From an uncultured Clostridia bacterium (GTDB taxonomy: Bacteria > Bacillota > Clostridia > Lachnospirales > Cellulosilyticaceae): 64,000 nt of DNA. Below, piece after piece: positions 25,386 through 35,569 of the stretch. The stretch covers positions 1 through 64,000 of the forward strand of contig CAKZUB010000006.1 in the NCBI GenBank assembly GCA_937921505.1, read 5' to 3'. The stretch's first letter is position 1. The number at the start of each line of letters is the position of its first letter. The notes beneath the pieces are model-generated. The model made no database searches. It saw only the letters and a program-made list of their open reading frames with translations, and had not been told where the DNA came from. The position numbers were made by a program, and so were the translations under genes.

Positions 25386-25416
25386 GTGCTACTTTAAGTA
25401 GCATGCGGCACTCTTA
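25371..25416 (-). terminator. Terminator of the SLC12-like transporter gene
   Basis: An imperfect stem of about 18 bp (AAGAGTGCC... pairing with ...GGTACTCTT, inner TGCTACTT/AAGTAGCA) is followed by T6 on the minus strand, 30 bp after the transporter stop. Confidence 0.75.
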
Positions 25417-25446
25417 CTAGTTTCTATTATTAAAGAAATAGTCCTG

Positions 25447-27555
25447 TTACGAAAGTGCATTTTCCATACCACCCGAGGCTATAAATAATACACTTCCTGG
25501 AGATGTTTCAACCACTTCAATCATATCATCATACTTCATTGGCATGCCAAGAATACTGAGGTCTGCTATTTCTGCTTTAAAAATTTCCTTATAATCACCT
25601 ATTAATAAATGAATCTTCGTATTAACAGGTAATCGTGCCTGTTCAATAAATTCCTTAAGCTGTTTTTCTGCTTGTTTCTTTTCTTCAGCATTATTAACCA
25701 CACGACAAAGTTTAATTTCCACATCTACATTCTTAGCAATCTGCAAAGCACAAAGTACAATTAAATCATTGTTTGGACTTAGATCCCTTAGCCAGATATT
25801 AATTTTATGTTCAAGTCCTATATTGTATTTAGGGTGTAGCCATAAACACATAACTGCCATCTTAATAGGTTTAAGTTCTCTATAGAGTTCTTTGAAATTC
25901 TTTTGTTTATCCTGATCGTCACTAATCGTAAAGAGTACTGCATTAGGCGCTAAGAATGTGCTTGACAAGCACTGCAGCGTTGGCACTAATACTGCCTTAA
26001 ATGCTGTAGACTTGACAAGGATTTTTTGAGCAAATATTTTTTTATCCTTGAGTGGCGCCAAGGCTTCATCAATTTCTTTTTCATATTCTTCGTCTATGTT
26101 ATCCTCTGTATAGATACTCATATAATAAACACGTCCTGCAGGAAATATAATACTTTGAACAAGCCGCGATACCCTTCTAAAATCCTCTGGTCTCTCAACA
26201 GGTATTACAATAGAAGGCTTCCAAAGCCTAGGATGATACGGAAGAGACATAGCTTTTTGAGCTGCCCACTCCGCAATGGCTATAAATACCCCACCTCTAA
26301 CATCACCCCAAGGCGAAGTCATATGTCGTTTTTTTAGGAGTGTGTAGATGCCCATCGTTAATATAAGTGTAACAGATGAAAACAAAGGATTAATAAGCAG
26401 CATTGCAGAAATACATCCTCCCGCACCAATCATTGGGATATAAATCGGCATAGCCATAGTAGGTCTAAAACTGGCAATTCCAATTTTCTGTTCTAAAAGC
26501 ACTACTAGGTTAATCATACTATATGTAGTTAAGAAGATCATAGTTAACAGTTCTGCTAAGCTATCTAAATTTCCCCCAAATATAACAGCGAAAGATATTA
26601 ATGAAGAAAAAATAATAGCATTAAAAGGCTCACCCTTTTTATTCTTTTTTGCAAATACCCTAGCAAGGGGAACGACTCTGTTTTCACTTAATGCTGAAAG
26701 GGTTCTTGGTGCAGTGACTAAAGAAGAAAGCGCTGATGAGAGTACAGCTCCCATTATACCTGCAATAATAATAAACTTAACACTTCCAAGTCTTAATATA
26801 ATTGAATTATCTGTAAGCAATAAACTTTCAGTCGCTTGCTTTGCAAACCAAATTGCAAGGAGTATATAGAAACCAAAACCTGTCAATACTGCTGCAAGCG
26901 TTCCTCTTATAATGCTTTTCCTAGGATTCTCAAGTTCTCCTGACATCGTTGCACCAGTCAGAATACCCGTTACTGCTGGAAAAAAGATCGCAAAGGTTGC
27001 CCAAAACCCTGCTTGCTCTAGTTCACCAGTGAGTATCATTTCTCCTGGATTCATGCTCTCTCCAGTTAAGAATGATACTATAGACAAAATGACTGCTCCT
27101 AAGATAAAATATTGTATTTTAAAAGCAAGGCGTGCACCGATAACGGATAAAACAGTAAGAAGTAGCCATACTAATCCTCCTACCCACTGGACAGAATGAT
27201 CTGGGAAAAATGTAATCCATAGTTCACTAAAACCAGTTATGTAAAAAGCAACAGCTATCGCTTGTGAAAGATATAATGGAATGCCGATAGCTCCACCCAT
27301 TTCAAGTCCTAATGACCTTGTGATAATAGAATAAGCACCACCTGCCCCAATATTAATATTTGTGAGCATTGATGACATAGATAAAGACGTGCAAATTGTA
27401 ATAACATGTGCTATCACGATAATGATTAGTGTATTCCAAAGTCCTGCATTCCCAACAATCCACCCCAACCTCAGGTACATGATAACCCCTAGTATTGTTA
27501 GAAGCGTTGGAACATAAACTCCCTCAATCGTTTTGAGGCCTACTCTAGTGGTCAT
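25447..27555 (-). CDS. SLC12-type cation-chloride/amino-acid transporter
   Basis: The 702-residue protein begins GLKTIEGVYVPTLLTILGVI and continues with MYLRLGWIVGNAGL, the first-helix signature of the SLC12 branch of the APC superfamily (Na-K-Cl and K-Cl cotransporters). About twelve membrane helices end near residue 410. The remaining 290 residues are soluble, as in eukaryotic and bacterial SLC12 proteins, where this part is regulatory. A late GSVLFIASGGMENALS resembles the end of that domain. The bacterial substrates are uncertain; amino-acid or K+/Cl- transport is possible. AGGAG lies 8 bases before ATG 27555. It is a single-gene unit between argD and the QueE relic. Confidence 0.8.
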   Translation of the reverse strand: MTTRVGLKTIEGVYVPTLLTILGVIMYLRLGWIVGNAGLWNTLIIIVIAHVITICTSLSMSSMLTNINIGAGGAYSIITRSLGLEMGGAIGIPLYLSQAIAVAFYITGFSELWITFFPDHSVQWVGGLVWLLLTVLSVIGARLAFKIQYFILGAVILSIVSFLTGESMNPGEMILTGELEQAGFWATFAIFFPAVTGILTGATMSGELENPRKSIIRGTLAAVLTGFGFYILLAIWFAKQATESLLLTDNSIILRLGSVKFIIIAGIMGAVLSSALSSLVTAPRTLSALSENRVVPLARVFAKKNKKGEPFNAIIFSSLISFAVIFGGNLDSLAELLTMIFLTTYSMINLVVLLEQKIGIASFRPTMAMPIYIPMIGAGGCISAMLLINPLFSSVTLILTMGIYTLLKKRHMTSPWGDVRGGVFIAIAEWAAQKAMSLPYHPRLWKPSIVIPVERPEDFRRVSRLVQSIIFPAGRVYYMSIYTEDNIDEEYEKEIDEALAPLKDKKIFAQKILVKSTAFKAVLVPTLQCLSSTFLAPNAVLFTISDDQDKQKNFKELYRELKPIKMAVMCLWLHPKYNIGLEHKINIWLRDLSPNNDLIVLCALQIAKNVDVEIKLCRVVNNAEEKKQAEKQLKEFIEQARLPVNTKIHLLIGDYKEIFKAEIADLSILGMPMKYDDMIEVVETSPGSVLFIASGGMENALS

Positions 27556-27645
27556 AAGAACATCTCCTTAGTATTGCCTTTTTAAATACCATCTTATCAT
27601 ATTATGCTTAAAATATCATCTAGGAAGTGTTGATCATTTTTATAA

Positions 27646-27684
27646 ATCATAAGCACCTTGCTGAATTAACAAGGTGCTTATGAT
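27646..27684 (-). terminator. Terminator of the argJBD operon
   Basis: A perfect 15-bp stem (arms ATCATAAGCACCTTG and CAAGGTGCTTATGAT) with a 9-base loop lies 5 bp after the argD stop codon. The following T-run is weak, but the stem is strong. Confidence 0.75.
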
Positions 27685-27688
27685 TTGA

Positions 27689-28867
27689 TTAAAGTTCCTT
27701 AAGTGCTACTTTTAAAATACTGATGCATTCATCGATTTGCTCTTTACTTATAATAAGTGGTGGAACAAAACGTACTACATTTTCCCCAGCGCCTACAACA
27801 AGCATACCTTTTTCGATACATTTATTCACCACATCTTTTGGGGCTATGTTAAGGGCAATGCCTTGCATAAGACCCATGCCTCTTACGTCTGTTATCACAC
27901 TAAAGGCTTCTTTTAATTTATTAAGTTCACTTTCAAGATAAGCCCCCATTTCTTTAACGTGGGCTAGCAAATTATTTGTAATGAGTTCATCAAGCACTAC
28001 TTGAGCTGCTGTAGTCGCAAGTGGATTACCTCCAAAAGTTGAAGCGTGATCTGCAGGTACAAATACATCTGCTTTTGCGTTACATAACATCGCCCCAATA
28101 GGGACCCCACCACCTAATGCTTTTGCTAGGGTGATTACATCTGGCTGTATATCAAAGTTTTCAAAGGCAAATAAAGTGCCAGTTCTACCAATACCCGTTT
28201 GTACTTCATCGACTATAAGCAGTGCATCGTACTGATGACAAAACTGTTGTACCTCTTTGAGATAGGCTTTATTCCCTGGAATAATCCCACCTTCTCCTTG
28301 GATAACTTCTAGAAGCACCGCACATGTACTTTCATCTATAAGCGCTTTTAAGCTGTCTATATCATTATAATCTGCATAACTAAAGCCTTCCATAATTGGC
28401 ATAAAGCTCTTTTGATATTTTGCTTGCCCTGTTGCTGATAGTGCGCCATAAGTTCTGCCATGAAAAGAATGATGCATCGTAATGATCTTTGTTTTATTTT
28501 CACCTTTACTTTTTCCATATTTTCTGGCGAGCTTAAGAGCTGCTTCATTGGCTTCTGCGCCACTATTACAGAAAAAAACTTTATCAAATATTGAATTTTC
28601 TATAAGGCGTTTTGCTGTTTCTATCTGCTGTGGCACGTAGTAAAGGTTGGATATATGAAGTAACTTATCCACTTGTTCTTTAAGTGCATCCCTTAGTCCT
28701 TTATGTGAATAGCCTAGCGCATTAACGGCAATCCCTGCACACATATCTAAATATTTTTTACCTGTATCGTCATAGATATAAACGCCTTCACCATGGCTTA
28801 TTGTAATAGGAAATCTATTATAAGAGTTCATTATATATTTTTGTCCAAGCTCTATACATCTAGACAT
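27689..28867 (-). CDS. argD: Acetylornithine aminotransferase
   Basis: The 392-residue class-III PLP aminotransferase catalyses the fourth step of arginine synthesis, transferring the amino group of glutamate to N-acetylglutamate semialdehyde. Visible features are the phosphate-binding NSGAEANEAALKLARKY (101-117), the HHSFHGRTYGALSATG block, VDEVQTGIGRTG (from 219), and Lys249 in ITLAKALGGGVP, which forms the PLP Schiff base. The length is standard. It overlaps the end of argB by 16 bp. ArgD homologues sometimes also act in lysine synthesis, but the operon position supports the arginine role. A stem-loop follows the gene. Confidence 0.95.
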   Translation of the reverse strand: MSRCIELGQKYIMNSYNRFPITISHGEGVYIYDDTGKKYLDMCAGIAVNALGYSHKGLRDALKEQVDKLLHISNLYYVPQQIETAKRLIENSIFDKVFFCNSGAEANEAALKLARKYGKSKGENKTKIITMHHSFHGRTYGALSATGQAKYQKSFMPIMEGFSYADYNDIDSLKALIDESTCAVLLEVIQGEGGIIPGNKAYLKEVQQFCHQYDALLIVDEVQTGIGRTGTLFAFENFDIQPDVITLAKALGGGVPIGAMLCNAKADVFVPADHASTFGGNPLATTAAQVVLDELITNNLLAHVKEMGAYLESELNKLKEAFSVITDVRGMGLMQGIALNIAPKDVVNKCIEKGMLVVGAGENVVRFVPPLIISKEQIDECISILKVALKEL

Positions 28868-29742
28868 ACTTCATCCCCTTTTTTATACATCATCGTCCCA
28901 ATCCCACTGTGCGTATAAATTTCAAGCACAAGTGCATGCCCAAGTCGCCCATCAAGAATATGCACCATCGAAACACCTTGTTCAATAGCTTCCATACAGC
29001 ACTCAACCTTTGGAATCATGCCGCCTGCAATAACACCCGACTTGATATATTCTTTTGCTTCTTCATCATTTAAATATGAAATAAGAGTAGCTGAATCATC
29101 CTTATCTTTAAGTACGCCTTCAACATCTGTTAAAAACACCAATTTTTCTGCCTTAAGTGCTGCAGCTATAGCTACTGCTGCATAATCTGCATTAATATTA
29201 TAGGTATTCCCCGCATCATCTGAACCAATAGGTGATATAACAGGTATAAAGCCATTATCTATCAGTGTATGAATAAGTGATGTATTGACTTTTTCAATTT
29301 CTCCGACAAAGCCTAGATCACCACCTTCCTTTGCAATTTTTTTGGCACGAAGGATTTTGCCATCTTTACCTGTAAGACCTACAGCAAGGCCACCTTGCCC
29401 CGAGATCATCTCAACAATTTGTTTATTAACCTTTCCTGCAAGTACCATCTCTACAACTTCCATTGTTTCTTTTGTTGTTACTCTGAGTCCATTAATAAAT
29501 TCTGACTGGATATCAAGCCTTTTAAGCATTGTATTGATTTCTGGGCCTCCTCCATGTACAATCACGGGCTTTAATCCAACTAACTTTAAAAGCACCATAT
29601 CCTGCACAATGGTCTTATTAATTTCAGGGTCAAGCATCGCACTTCCCCCATACTTAATGACTACAGTATTGCCATTAAAAGCTCTTATATAAGGCAACGC
29701 TTCAATAAGTACATTTGCTTTTTCAAGTACATCTTTTATCAT
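28852..29742 (-). CDS. argB: N-acetylglutamate kinase
   Basis: The 296-residue amino-acid kinase phosphorylates N-acetylglutamate with ATP, the second committed step to ornithine. Visible features are TVVIKYGGSAM (Lys30 and the Gly loop), VIVHGGGPEINTML (substrate loop), ITDVEGV-like VFLTDVEGVL, and GGMIPKVECCMEAIEQGV. The N-terminal helix (MIKDVLEKANVLIEALPYI) matches the extension found in hexameric, arginine-inhibited kinases, expected where ArgJ recycles the acetyl group. The start lies 9 bp after the argJ stop and the end overlaps argD. The length is normal. Confidence 0.95.
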   Translation of the reverse strand: MIKDVLEKANVLIEALPYIRAFNGNTVVIKYGGSAMLDPEINKTIVQDMVLLKLVGLKPVIVHGGGPEINTMLKRLDIQSEFINGLRVTTKETMEVVEMVLAGKVNKQIVEMISGQGGLAVGLTGKDGKILRAKKIAKEGGDLGFVGEIEKVNTSLIHTLIDNGFIPVISPIGSDDAGNTYNINADYAAVAIAAALKAEKLVFLTDVEGVLKDKDDSATLISYLNDEEAKEYIKSGVIAGGMIPKVECCMEAIEQGVSMVHILDGRLGHALVLEIYTHSGIGTMMYKKGDEVCLDV

Positions 29743-29751
29743 AATGGTCTC

Positions 29752-30972
29752 CTAACTTCTGTAATCCCCATTTATTTTGACATAGTCATAGCTTAGGTCA
29801 CAGCCCCAAGCAGTTACACCTATGTTGCCTTCTTGCATAGTAACTAAAACTTTAATTTCATTTTCTTGTAATACTTCTTTTGCTTTTGCTTCACTAAATT
29901 TAACAGGAAGCCCCTGTTTTAATAGACTTACATAACCTGCAATACTTTCAATGGCTATATCAACCGTACTCGGATTAAAGTTTATACCAGCGTACCCCAT
30001 TGCACAAAAGATTCTTCCCCAGTTTGCATCTTCACCAAAGAATGCTGTTTTAACAAGGCTAGAAGTTAAAATACTCTTAGCAAGAGCTTTGCCATCTTCA
30101 AAACTTGAAGCGCCTGTAAGGCTAACTTCTAATAGCTTAGTAGCACCCTCTCCATCTTTGACAATGGAAATCGCAATATACTTACAGACTTCATATAAGC
30201 TTTCAAAGAACTGGTCATAAGCTTCACCCTCGCTATCAATAAGAGTGTTGCCTGCAAGGCCATTTGCAAGAACTAATACAGAGTCATTTGTACTTGTATC
30301 GCCATCTACCGTAATCATATTAAAGGTCGTGTCAATCGCTTTTTTAAGAGCTTTTTGAAGCATAGGTTGTGTAATATTAACATCCGTTGTAATAAACCCT
30401 AACATCGTTGCCATATTAGGATGAATCATCCCCGAACCTTTACCCATGCCTCCTATAGTTATTGCCACATCTCCTAATTTTTGCTCGATCGCAATTGTCT
30501 TACTTGCTGTATCTGTTGTAAGAATAGCTTCTGCTGCATTGTTTGCGGATTCTAAGCTAGCACTTACTTCTGGTGCGACTTTGCTAATACCTTCTTTAAT
30601 AGTATCCATTGGTAACTCTACACCGATTACGCCTGTTGAACAGACAAGTACTTCTTCTTTTTGTATCCCAAAAGCTTGAGCTGTAGCTCCTGCCATTTGC
30701 TCAGTATCTCTAAATCCTTTTTCACCTGTTGCTGCATTGGCATTTCCACTATTAATGACAATCGCATGTACTTTATTTCCAGTTTTTAAAACCTCTTGGT
30801 CCCATACAACGGGCGCTGCCTTTACAACATTTTGAGTAAATGCGCCTGCATAAGTACATCCTGTTTCGCTGTATACAATCGCTAAATCTTTTCTCTTGTT
30901 TTTAATCCCGATATATGCTCCAGCTGCTTGAAATCCTTTTGCTGCTGTGATGCCACCTTGTATCAAATTCAT
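29752..30972 (-). CDS. argJ: Bifunctional ornithine acetyltransferase / N-acetylglutamate synthase
   Basis: The 406-residue ArgJ transfers the acetyl group from acetylornithine to glutamate, making arginine synthesis cyclic. It begins IQGGITAAKGFQAAGAYIG and carries the self-cleavage site GMGKGSGMIHPNMATMLGF, where the family splits between Ala188 and Thr189 and Thr189 becomes the nucleophile. Whether it can also use acetyl-CoA (bifunctional form) cannot be told from motifs alone. It is the first gene of argJ-argB-argD, with GGAGGG before ATG 30972. argC, the carbamoyltransferase and argG/argH genes are not in the window. A candidate promoter lies at 31021-31048. Confidence 0.95.
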   Translation of the reverse strand: MNLIQGGITAAKGFQAAGAYIGIKNKRKDLAIVYSETGCTYAGAFTQNVVKAAPVVWDQEVLKTGNKVHAIVINSGNANAATGEKGFRDTEQMAGATAQAFGIQKEEVLVCSTGVIGVELPMDTIKEGISKVAPEVSASLESANNAAEAILTTDTASKTIAIEQKLGDVAITIGGMGKGSGMIHPNMATMLGFITTDVNITQPMLQKALKKAIDTTFNMITVDGDTSTNDSVLVLANGLAGNTLIDSEGEAYDQFFESLYEVCKYIAISIVKDGEGATKLLEVSLTGASSFEDGKALAKSILTSSLVKTAFFGEDANWGRIFCAMGYAGINFNPSTVDIAIESIAGYVSLLKQGLPVKFSEAKAKEVLQENEIKVLVTMQEGNIGVTAWGCDLSYDYVKINGDYRS

Positions 30973-31260
30973 AAATAACCCTCCATTCGCTTATTGTATC
31001 TATTGTCTCTACGCTTGACTAAAATAATGCACATATGATTAAATTCAACTACTTATACTCTTATACATGATAAATTTGTGTAACTATTTATGCGTCTCTA
31101 ACAAATACGCCATATGTTTATGTTAGTTACAATTATAAGCCTTTTTTAAATATTTTCAAGTAGTTTTACGAATTTTTATTAGTATTGTTGTATTTTTATG
31201 CATTTCATATACTCTATGCACATGTTATGCCTATTGTGCTTACAGTTCACTAAATAGAGT
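30973..31260. other. argJ leader and intergenic region
   Basis: This AT-rich stretch contains no gene. Several short imperfect dyads (for example around GTATAAGAGTATAAG on the minus strand) could be ArgR sites, but none matches a box well enough to annotate. I see no T-box or riboswitch structure. Confidence 0.4.
31021..31048 (-). promoter_or_regulatory. Candidate promoter of argJBD
   Basis: TTGAAT (31043-31048) and TATTTT (31021-31026) are separated by 16 bp on the minus strand, about 50 bp before argJ. The -10 box is poor, so confidence is low. Confidence 0.35.
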
Positions 31261-31306
31261 GTATAAAAAAAATAGAGGTTAAAAATCACCTCTATTTTTT
31301 TTATAC
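31261..31306. terminator. Bidirectional terminator after the UroD-like gene
   Basis: A 19-bp inverted repeat (GTATAAAAAAAATAGAGGT and its complement) encloses 8 bases and gives long T-runs on both strands. It abuts the stop codon at 31307 and separates the UroD-like gene from the argJ leader. Confidence 0.9.
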
Positions 31307-32356
31307 CTATTGCATATCGCAAGCTTTGCTTGTGATACATTTCATTTTATCTTGATTTAAAAATACTTCCATCATAGCTTTAATGTTTTCTGGTGGTACA
31401 TCAAAAGGTACTGCATGTGTAGGTGCAGCTATATAGCCACCATTTTGTCCCATAATTTTCATAATACGTTCTGTCTCTTTTTTTACTTCTTGCGGCGTGG
31501 CATAGGGTAGTAACTGTTGTGTAGATATCCCACCCCAAAAAGTTAAATCTTTTCCATATTTTTCTTTAATCATTTCTAAATGATAGATTTCAGGTTGGAA
31601 TGTCTGATAACAGTCTAATCCTATTTCTATAAGATCTTCAAAGATTTCCTGGATATCTCCGCATGAATGCTGCATCACAAACTTACCTTTTGATTTAACT
31701 CTTTCATACATTCTTTTCATCCTTGGTTTAATAAAGCGTCTCCAGTGACTTGGTCCCATAATAAGTCCCTTTTGTTGCCCCCAGTCATCTCCAAAATACA
31801 CGCCATCTATTTCATACTCTAGCGCTATATCTATAAGCTTCAGATTATAGTCACAGATTCTATCATATAAGACTTCTAGTTCATCTGGATTTGTAATCAT
31901 GTTTATTAAAACATTTTCCATCCCCATTAAACTCCAAGACCTTTCAAACATACAAAATCCAAAGCCTGCCATTGTAAATTTATCTTCTTTGGTCGCTATA
32001 AGTTCTTCATATTCCTTGCGTAATCTTTGTTCATCTATACCGGGAAATTCATACGTATAGTCTTCTAAATCCTCTATAATGGGATGATCGATGACGCCTA
32101 TATCTTTATCTGCACCGCTTCTATTCCATACAGCTTTAAAGTCATCTCTAAAATATCCGGGCCTATCTGGTAGCTCAGTAGGCCATCCCCAGTACTGAGT
32201 ATAATGTAAATGGAGCCCCCAGTTACTTTCGAAATGCTCATTTCCAAAGTAGTGAATCATATTTTCTTTAGCTTGTTCCGTGAACTCTGTAAAATAAGGA
32301 ATAATGCTTGTTTGCTCGTGTCTTAGTGCTTTTATAACTCTTTCTTTTCTTGTCAT
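31307..32356 (-). CDS. UroD/MtaA-family protein (methylcobamide methyltransferase-like)
   Basis: The 349-residue TIM-barrel protein is of the uroporphyrinogen decarboxylase superfamily, in the branch with cobamide-dependent methyltransferases. VMQHSCGDIQEIFEDLIEIG contains the His230-x-Cys232 zinc pair. In MtaA-type enzymes a third Cys lies near the C-terminus; here the equivalent loop reads IAAPTHAVPFDVPPENI, with His instead. This points to zinc binding and perhaps methyl transfer, rather than haem synthesis. No corrinoid protein is adjacent, so the partner is unknown. GGAGGG precedes ATG 32356. Its last codons (CITSKACDMQ) recur as a scar at 46681-46710. Confidence 0.75.
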   Translation of the reverse strand: MTRKERVIKALRHEQTSIIPYFTEFTEQAKENMIHYFGNEHFESNWGLHLHYTQYWGWPTELPDRPGYFRDDFKAVWNRSGADKDIGVIDHPIIEDLEDYTYEFPGIDEQRLRKEYEELIATKEDKFTMAGFGFCMFERSWSLMGMENVLINMITNPDELEVLYDRICDYNLKLIDIALEYEIDGVYFGDDWGQQKGLIMGPSHWRRFIKPRMKRMYERVKSKGKFVMQHSCGDIQEIFEDLIEIGLDCYQTFQPEIYHLEMIKEKYGKDLTFWGGISTQQLLPYATPQEVKKETERIMKIMGQNGGYIAAPTHAVPFDVPPENIKAMMEVFLNQDKMKCITSKACDMQ

Positions 32357-32552
32357 ATAAATCCCTCCGAATTTGTATTGCTATACAGTGTCTTATGCAT
32401 TCTATTGTATGCCTTTTCACGTTATAGCGATAGTTATGATCATTCATTTTCTAGCATAATCGTTCACTTTCTTTGCTAAAATTCTAAGATGATTTATAAA
32501 AGATGACAATAATATTTGATTATAATAGATCCACTGTTTTTTTGTCCTACTT

Positions 32553-34610
32553 CTAGTACTTAAATCTTCCTATACTTTGATTCATTTCTTCTGCAAGGTT
32601 GGCTAATTCTTCACTTGCACTTGCTATTTGTTCCATGGAAGTGATCTGCTCTTCTACAGAAGCCCCTGTTTCTTCTGTTCCTGCTGCATTTTCTTGTGAA
32701 ATAGCTGATAGATTTTCAACAATATGAATGATTGTATCTTTTTTACTTGCCATCATTTTACCAGATTCATTCAGTGTATCAATGCCTTCTTTTGTTATTT
32801 CAATAGCTTGCGCAATACCATCAAACTTATTTTTTGTATCTTCTACACTTTTTGTTTGTTCTTCTACTATTTTAGTCATCTCTTGAACTGTCTTTACTGC
32901 GGATTGTGTTTCATTTTTTAAGTTACTAATGACTTTGGAAATTTCTTTTGTAAACTGATCTGATTGCTCTGCGAGTTTTCTAATTTCATCTGCTACAACT
33001 GAAAATCCTCTGCCTGCTTCTCCAGCTCTTGCTGCCTCAATGGCTGCATTTAATGCGAGTAAGTTGGTTTGATCTGCTATATTTTGTATCATACTACTTG
33101 CATTGCTAATTTTTTCTGCACTTTGATGCGTATTGGCAATAACCCTATGTATCTCTTGTGCGGCTTGATTACTTATTTGAGTTTTTTCAACTAATTGCTG
33201 TATGTTTTGGATACCTTCTTCTTTTAAAGAACTTACTCTATCTGTAGAACTATTAAGTTGTTTTACTTTTTGTTGATCACTTTCAATCAATACGCCTAAC
33301 TCATTGATGGTTCTAGCTGCCTCTTCCATATTTTTTGCTTGTTCATTTGCACCATTTACAATTTCTTCTATCGTCTTACCGATTTCATCTGCTGCAACTG
33401 ATGCTTGATCACTTGTTGCTGTTAATTCTTCTGCTGAGGATGCAACCTGTTGTGCTGTATAAGATACTTGTCTTATAAAATCTTTGAGGTTGTTTATAAT
33501 GGTTTGAAATGCATCTGCTAATAAGCCCATTTCATTTTTGCTTTTAAGAAATGAATCTGGTACATCTGTTGTAATATCTAGCTGTGCAATCTTTTGAGCA
33601 AATTTCGCTGCTGCTACAATAGGTTTTGAAATCTTCCCTGCAATCAGTAATATAATCCCCGTAGCTATTAAAATACCTATTATAATAATTATTATGCTAA
33701 ACGTTAACTGCTCTTTAAGAGGGGCTCTTATTAATTCTAAGTCATAAGTGATTTCTACTATCTTACTTGTATCTGAGGCATAATCTGGACTTTTTAAATC
33801 AACATATATATATTTTGTAAGTGTATTTTTTTCCTTTATCTCATAAGTACTCTTTGTCTGTGATATTTCTTCTATAATTGAAAGTAGCTCTTCATCAGGC
33901 TTAAAGTCTGCATCTCCATATAACTCTCCTGTAATAACTGTAAATAAGCGAATAGATTTTAGTGCTGGATTATCTTGTGCTAAATTTTGCTGAAGACTTA
34001 AATAATCCATATTCCCAATATTATCTTTAAATTGATCTGTAGATAATCCTAATTCTAGTAAGTATTTATGATCCGGTGTAGGCATATAGGAATATTTTCT
34101 TAGCGTAGAATCATTTACAGAGCTTGCAATTTTATCTGAAGAGTACTCAGTGCCTTCTCGTAAGCCTGTGAGAAAACTGTAAAACCCTTCCCATTGTTTA
34201 AAATCAAGTCCCTGATCTTTCTCAAATGTTGTGTATTCAACAATCCCGTCATCACTAATAATATAAATATCCATCTCTCCACCTAGTTGACTCTTAAGCA
34301 TTTCTAAGTTCATATTTGCTGGATTTTTACCACTCGCATGATAGGCATCAATTAAAACATCAAATCCGTCTTTCATTTTGTTATCAAAAGATCTTCCTAA
34401 CATATTATAAGCTTCATCTACTATTGTTATGGTTTGTGATATATTTTCCTCAATTTGAGATTGAACCAAAAGAAAACTTTTTTGAAGATTGTTCTGTGAT
34501 ACTTGAAAATTGGTAACCCCTAGTATAATTAAGATAGGGATAAAAACTGAAATCAATAATAACGTTAGTTTGTATTTCATGGGTTTATAATTTTTAGATT
34601 TACGATTCAT
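32553..34610 (-). CDS. Methyl-accepting chemotaxis protein
   Basis: The 685-residue chemoreceptor has a first helix ([20 protein letters not shown]), a roughly 280-residue extracellular sensor region of Cache type (DMNLEML..., [16 protein letters not shown]), and a second helix ([20 protein letters not shown]). HAMP and a long cytoplasmic coiled coil follow. The hairpin tip [20 protein letters not shown] is the CheA/CheW-binding core. ATG 34610 is chosen, with AGGAG 10 bases upstream; the in-frame start at 34643 lacks a ribosome site. It stands alone, 131 bp from the SDR gene. The ligand is unknown, but nearby sugar-transport genes suggest a nutrient. Confidence 0.88.
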   Translation of the reverse strand: MNRKSKNYKPMKYKLTLLLISVFIPILIILGVTNFQVSQNNLQKSFLLVQSQIEENISQTITIVDEAYNMLGRSFDNKMKDGFDVLIDAYHASGKNPANMNLEMLKSQLGGEMDIYIISDDGIVEYTTFEKDQGLDFKQWEGFYSFLTGLREGTEYSSDKIASSVNDSTLRKYSYMPTPDHKYLLELGLSTDQFKDNIGNMDYLSLQQNLAQDNPALKSIRLFTVITGELYGDADFKPDEELLSIIEEISQTKSTYEIKEKNTLTKYIYVDLKSPDYASDTSKIVEITYDLELIRAPLKEQLTFSIIIIIIGILIATGIILLIAGKISKPIVAAAKFAQKIAQLDITTDVPDSFLKSKNEMGLLADAFQTIINNLKDFIRQVSYTAQQVASSAEELTATSDQASVAADEIGKTIEEIVNGANEQAKNMEEAARTINELGVLIESDQQKVKQLNSSTDRVSSLKEEGIQNIQQLVEKTQISNQAAQEIHRVIANTHQSAEKISNASSMIQNIADQTNLLALNAAIEAARAGEAGRGFSVVADEIRKLAEQSDQFTKEISKVISNLKNETQSAVKTVQEMTKIVEEQTKSVEDTKNKFDGIAQAIEITKEGIDTLNESGKMMASKKDTIIHIVENLSAISQENAAGTEETGASVEEQITSMEQIASASEELANLAEEMNQSIGRFKY

Positions 34611-34774
34611 AACCTTTACGCTCCTCATTATATAGCTAACCATTGCATTAGCAATTTATTTATATTTATACAACTCTAATTAAGCTCTAATATACGCTAT
34701 CATTTATTTATGAACTCAGATATTCACTAATAAATCTAACTTATACTTAGAGCTCTTTTAACTAAAAAAATGAA

Positions 34775-35506
34775 TTATATTAAACTTCCTCCACATACTC
34801 CTATGGCTTCTCCTGTTACAAATGAGCTTTCTTCACTTGCTAAGTAAACAGCTACATTGGCCATATCTTCTATCGTTCCAATTCTTTTGAGTGGGTACAT
34901 CTGTGCCATACCTGCTCTAAATGCATCAGGATCTTCTGCGCTTTCAATTCTACTTTTAATCATAGGCGTTTCTACAAGCCCTGGGTGAAAACAGTTAGCT
35001 CTCACATAAGGTGCGTACTCAGCTGCAATACATTTTGTAAGCATAATAACTGCCGCTTTACTTGGACAGTATGCAATGCGCTCTGGTATAGGTCTTACCC
35101 CGAGGTCTGAAGCAATGTTTACAATGGATGGATTTTTTTGCTTTTTTAGTTCTCCAATAGCAGCTTTGCACATATGGAAAACGCCATTAACATTAATATT
35201 AAACTGTCTTGTAAATTCCTCTGTTGTTGTATTTTCAAGTGAACCAACACCTGTTACCCCAGCACAGTTAACTAAAACATCTATTTTCCCGAAGACTTTT
35301 ACTGCTTCTTCTACAACTTTTAAAGCATCCTTATAGTTTGTGAGGTTTGCTTGTACATACACAGCATTCTCATCTTGAAAGCCAAGTTTTTCTTCTATAC
35401 CGCACCCTACTACTTTTGCCCCTTCTTTAATGAATCTTTGTGCGATACCTTCTCCTATTCCTGAGCTTGCACCAGTTATAATAGCTACTTTATTTTCTAA
35501 ACGCAT
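34775..35506 (-). CDS. Short-chain dehydrogenase/reductase
   Basis: The 243-residue classical SDR has cofactor loop TGASSGIG (11-18), VNCAGV in place of the usual NNAG, and catalytic Ser133, Tyr146 and Lys150 in NIASDLGVRPIPERIAYCPSK. The C-terminus VTGEAIGVCGGSLI is typical of 3-oxoacyl-ACP or sugar dehydrogenase relatives. Specificity cannot be predicted. The Asp/Arg that select NADH or NADPH after strand 2 are replaced by VVGCGIEEK, which leaves cofactor choice open. AGGAG precedes ATG 35506. It follows the NCS2-like permease by 340 bp, with a terminator and a small open frame between them, so it may be a separate transcript of the same locus. Confidence 0.85.
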   Translation of the reverse strand: MRLENKVAIITGASSGIGEGIAQRFIKEGAKVVGCGIEEKLGFQDENAVYVQANLTNYKDALKVVEEAVKVFGKIDVLVNCAGVTGVGSLENTTTEEFTRQFNINVNGVFHMCKAAIGELKKQKNPSIVNIASDLGVRPIPERIAYCPSKAAVIMLTKCIAAEYAPYVRANCFHPGLVETPMIKSRIESAEDPDAFRAGMAQMYPLKRIGTIEDMANVAVYLASEESSFVTGEAIGVCGGSLI

Positions 35507-35569
35507 CTTTTCATCTCCTATTTCTTTAATCTATTTATCTTTTCTTATTAAACGCTTTAATGATTATAT

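Noticed and set aside
30973..31250. Possible T-box or arginine riboswitch ahead of argJ
   Set aside because: No T-box motif, specifier loop or antiterminator pair is visible, and the leader is too short and AT-rich.
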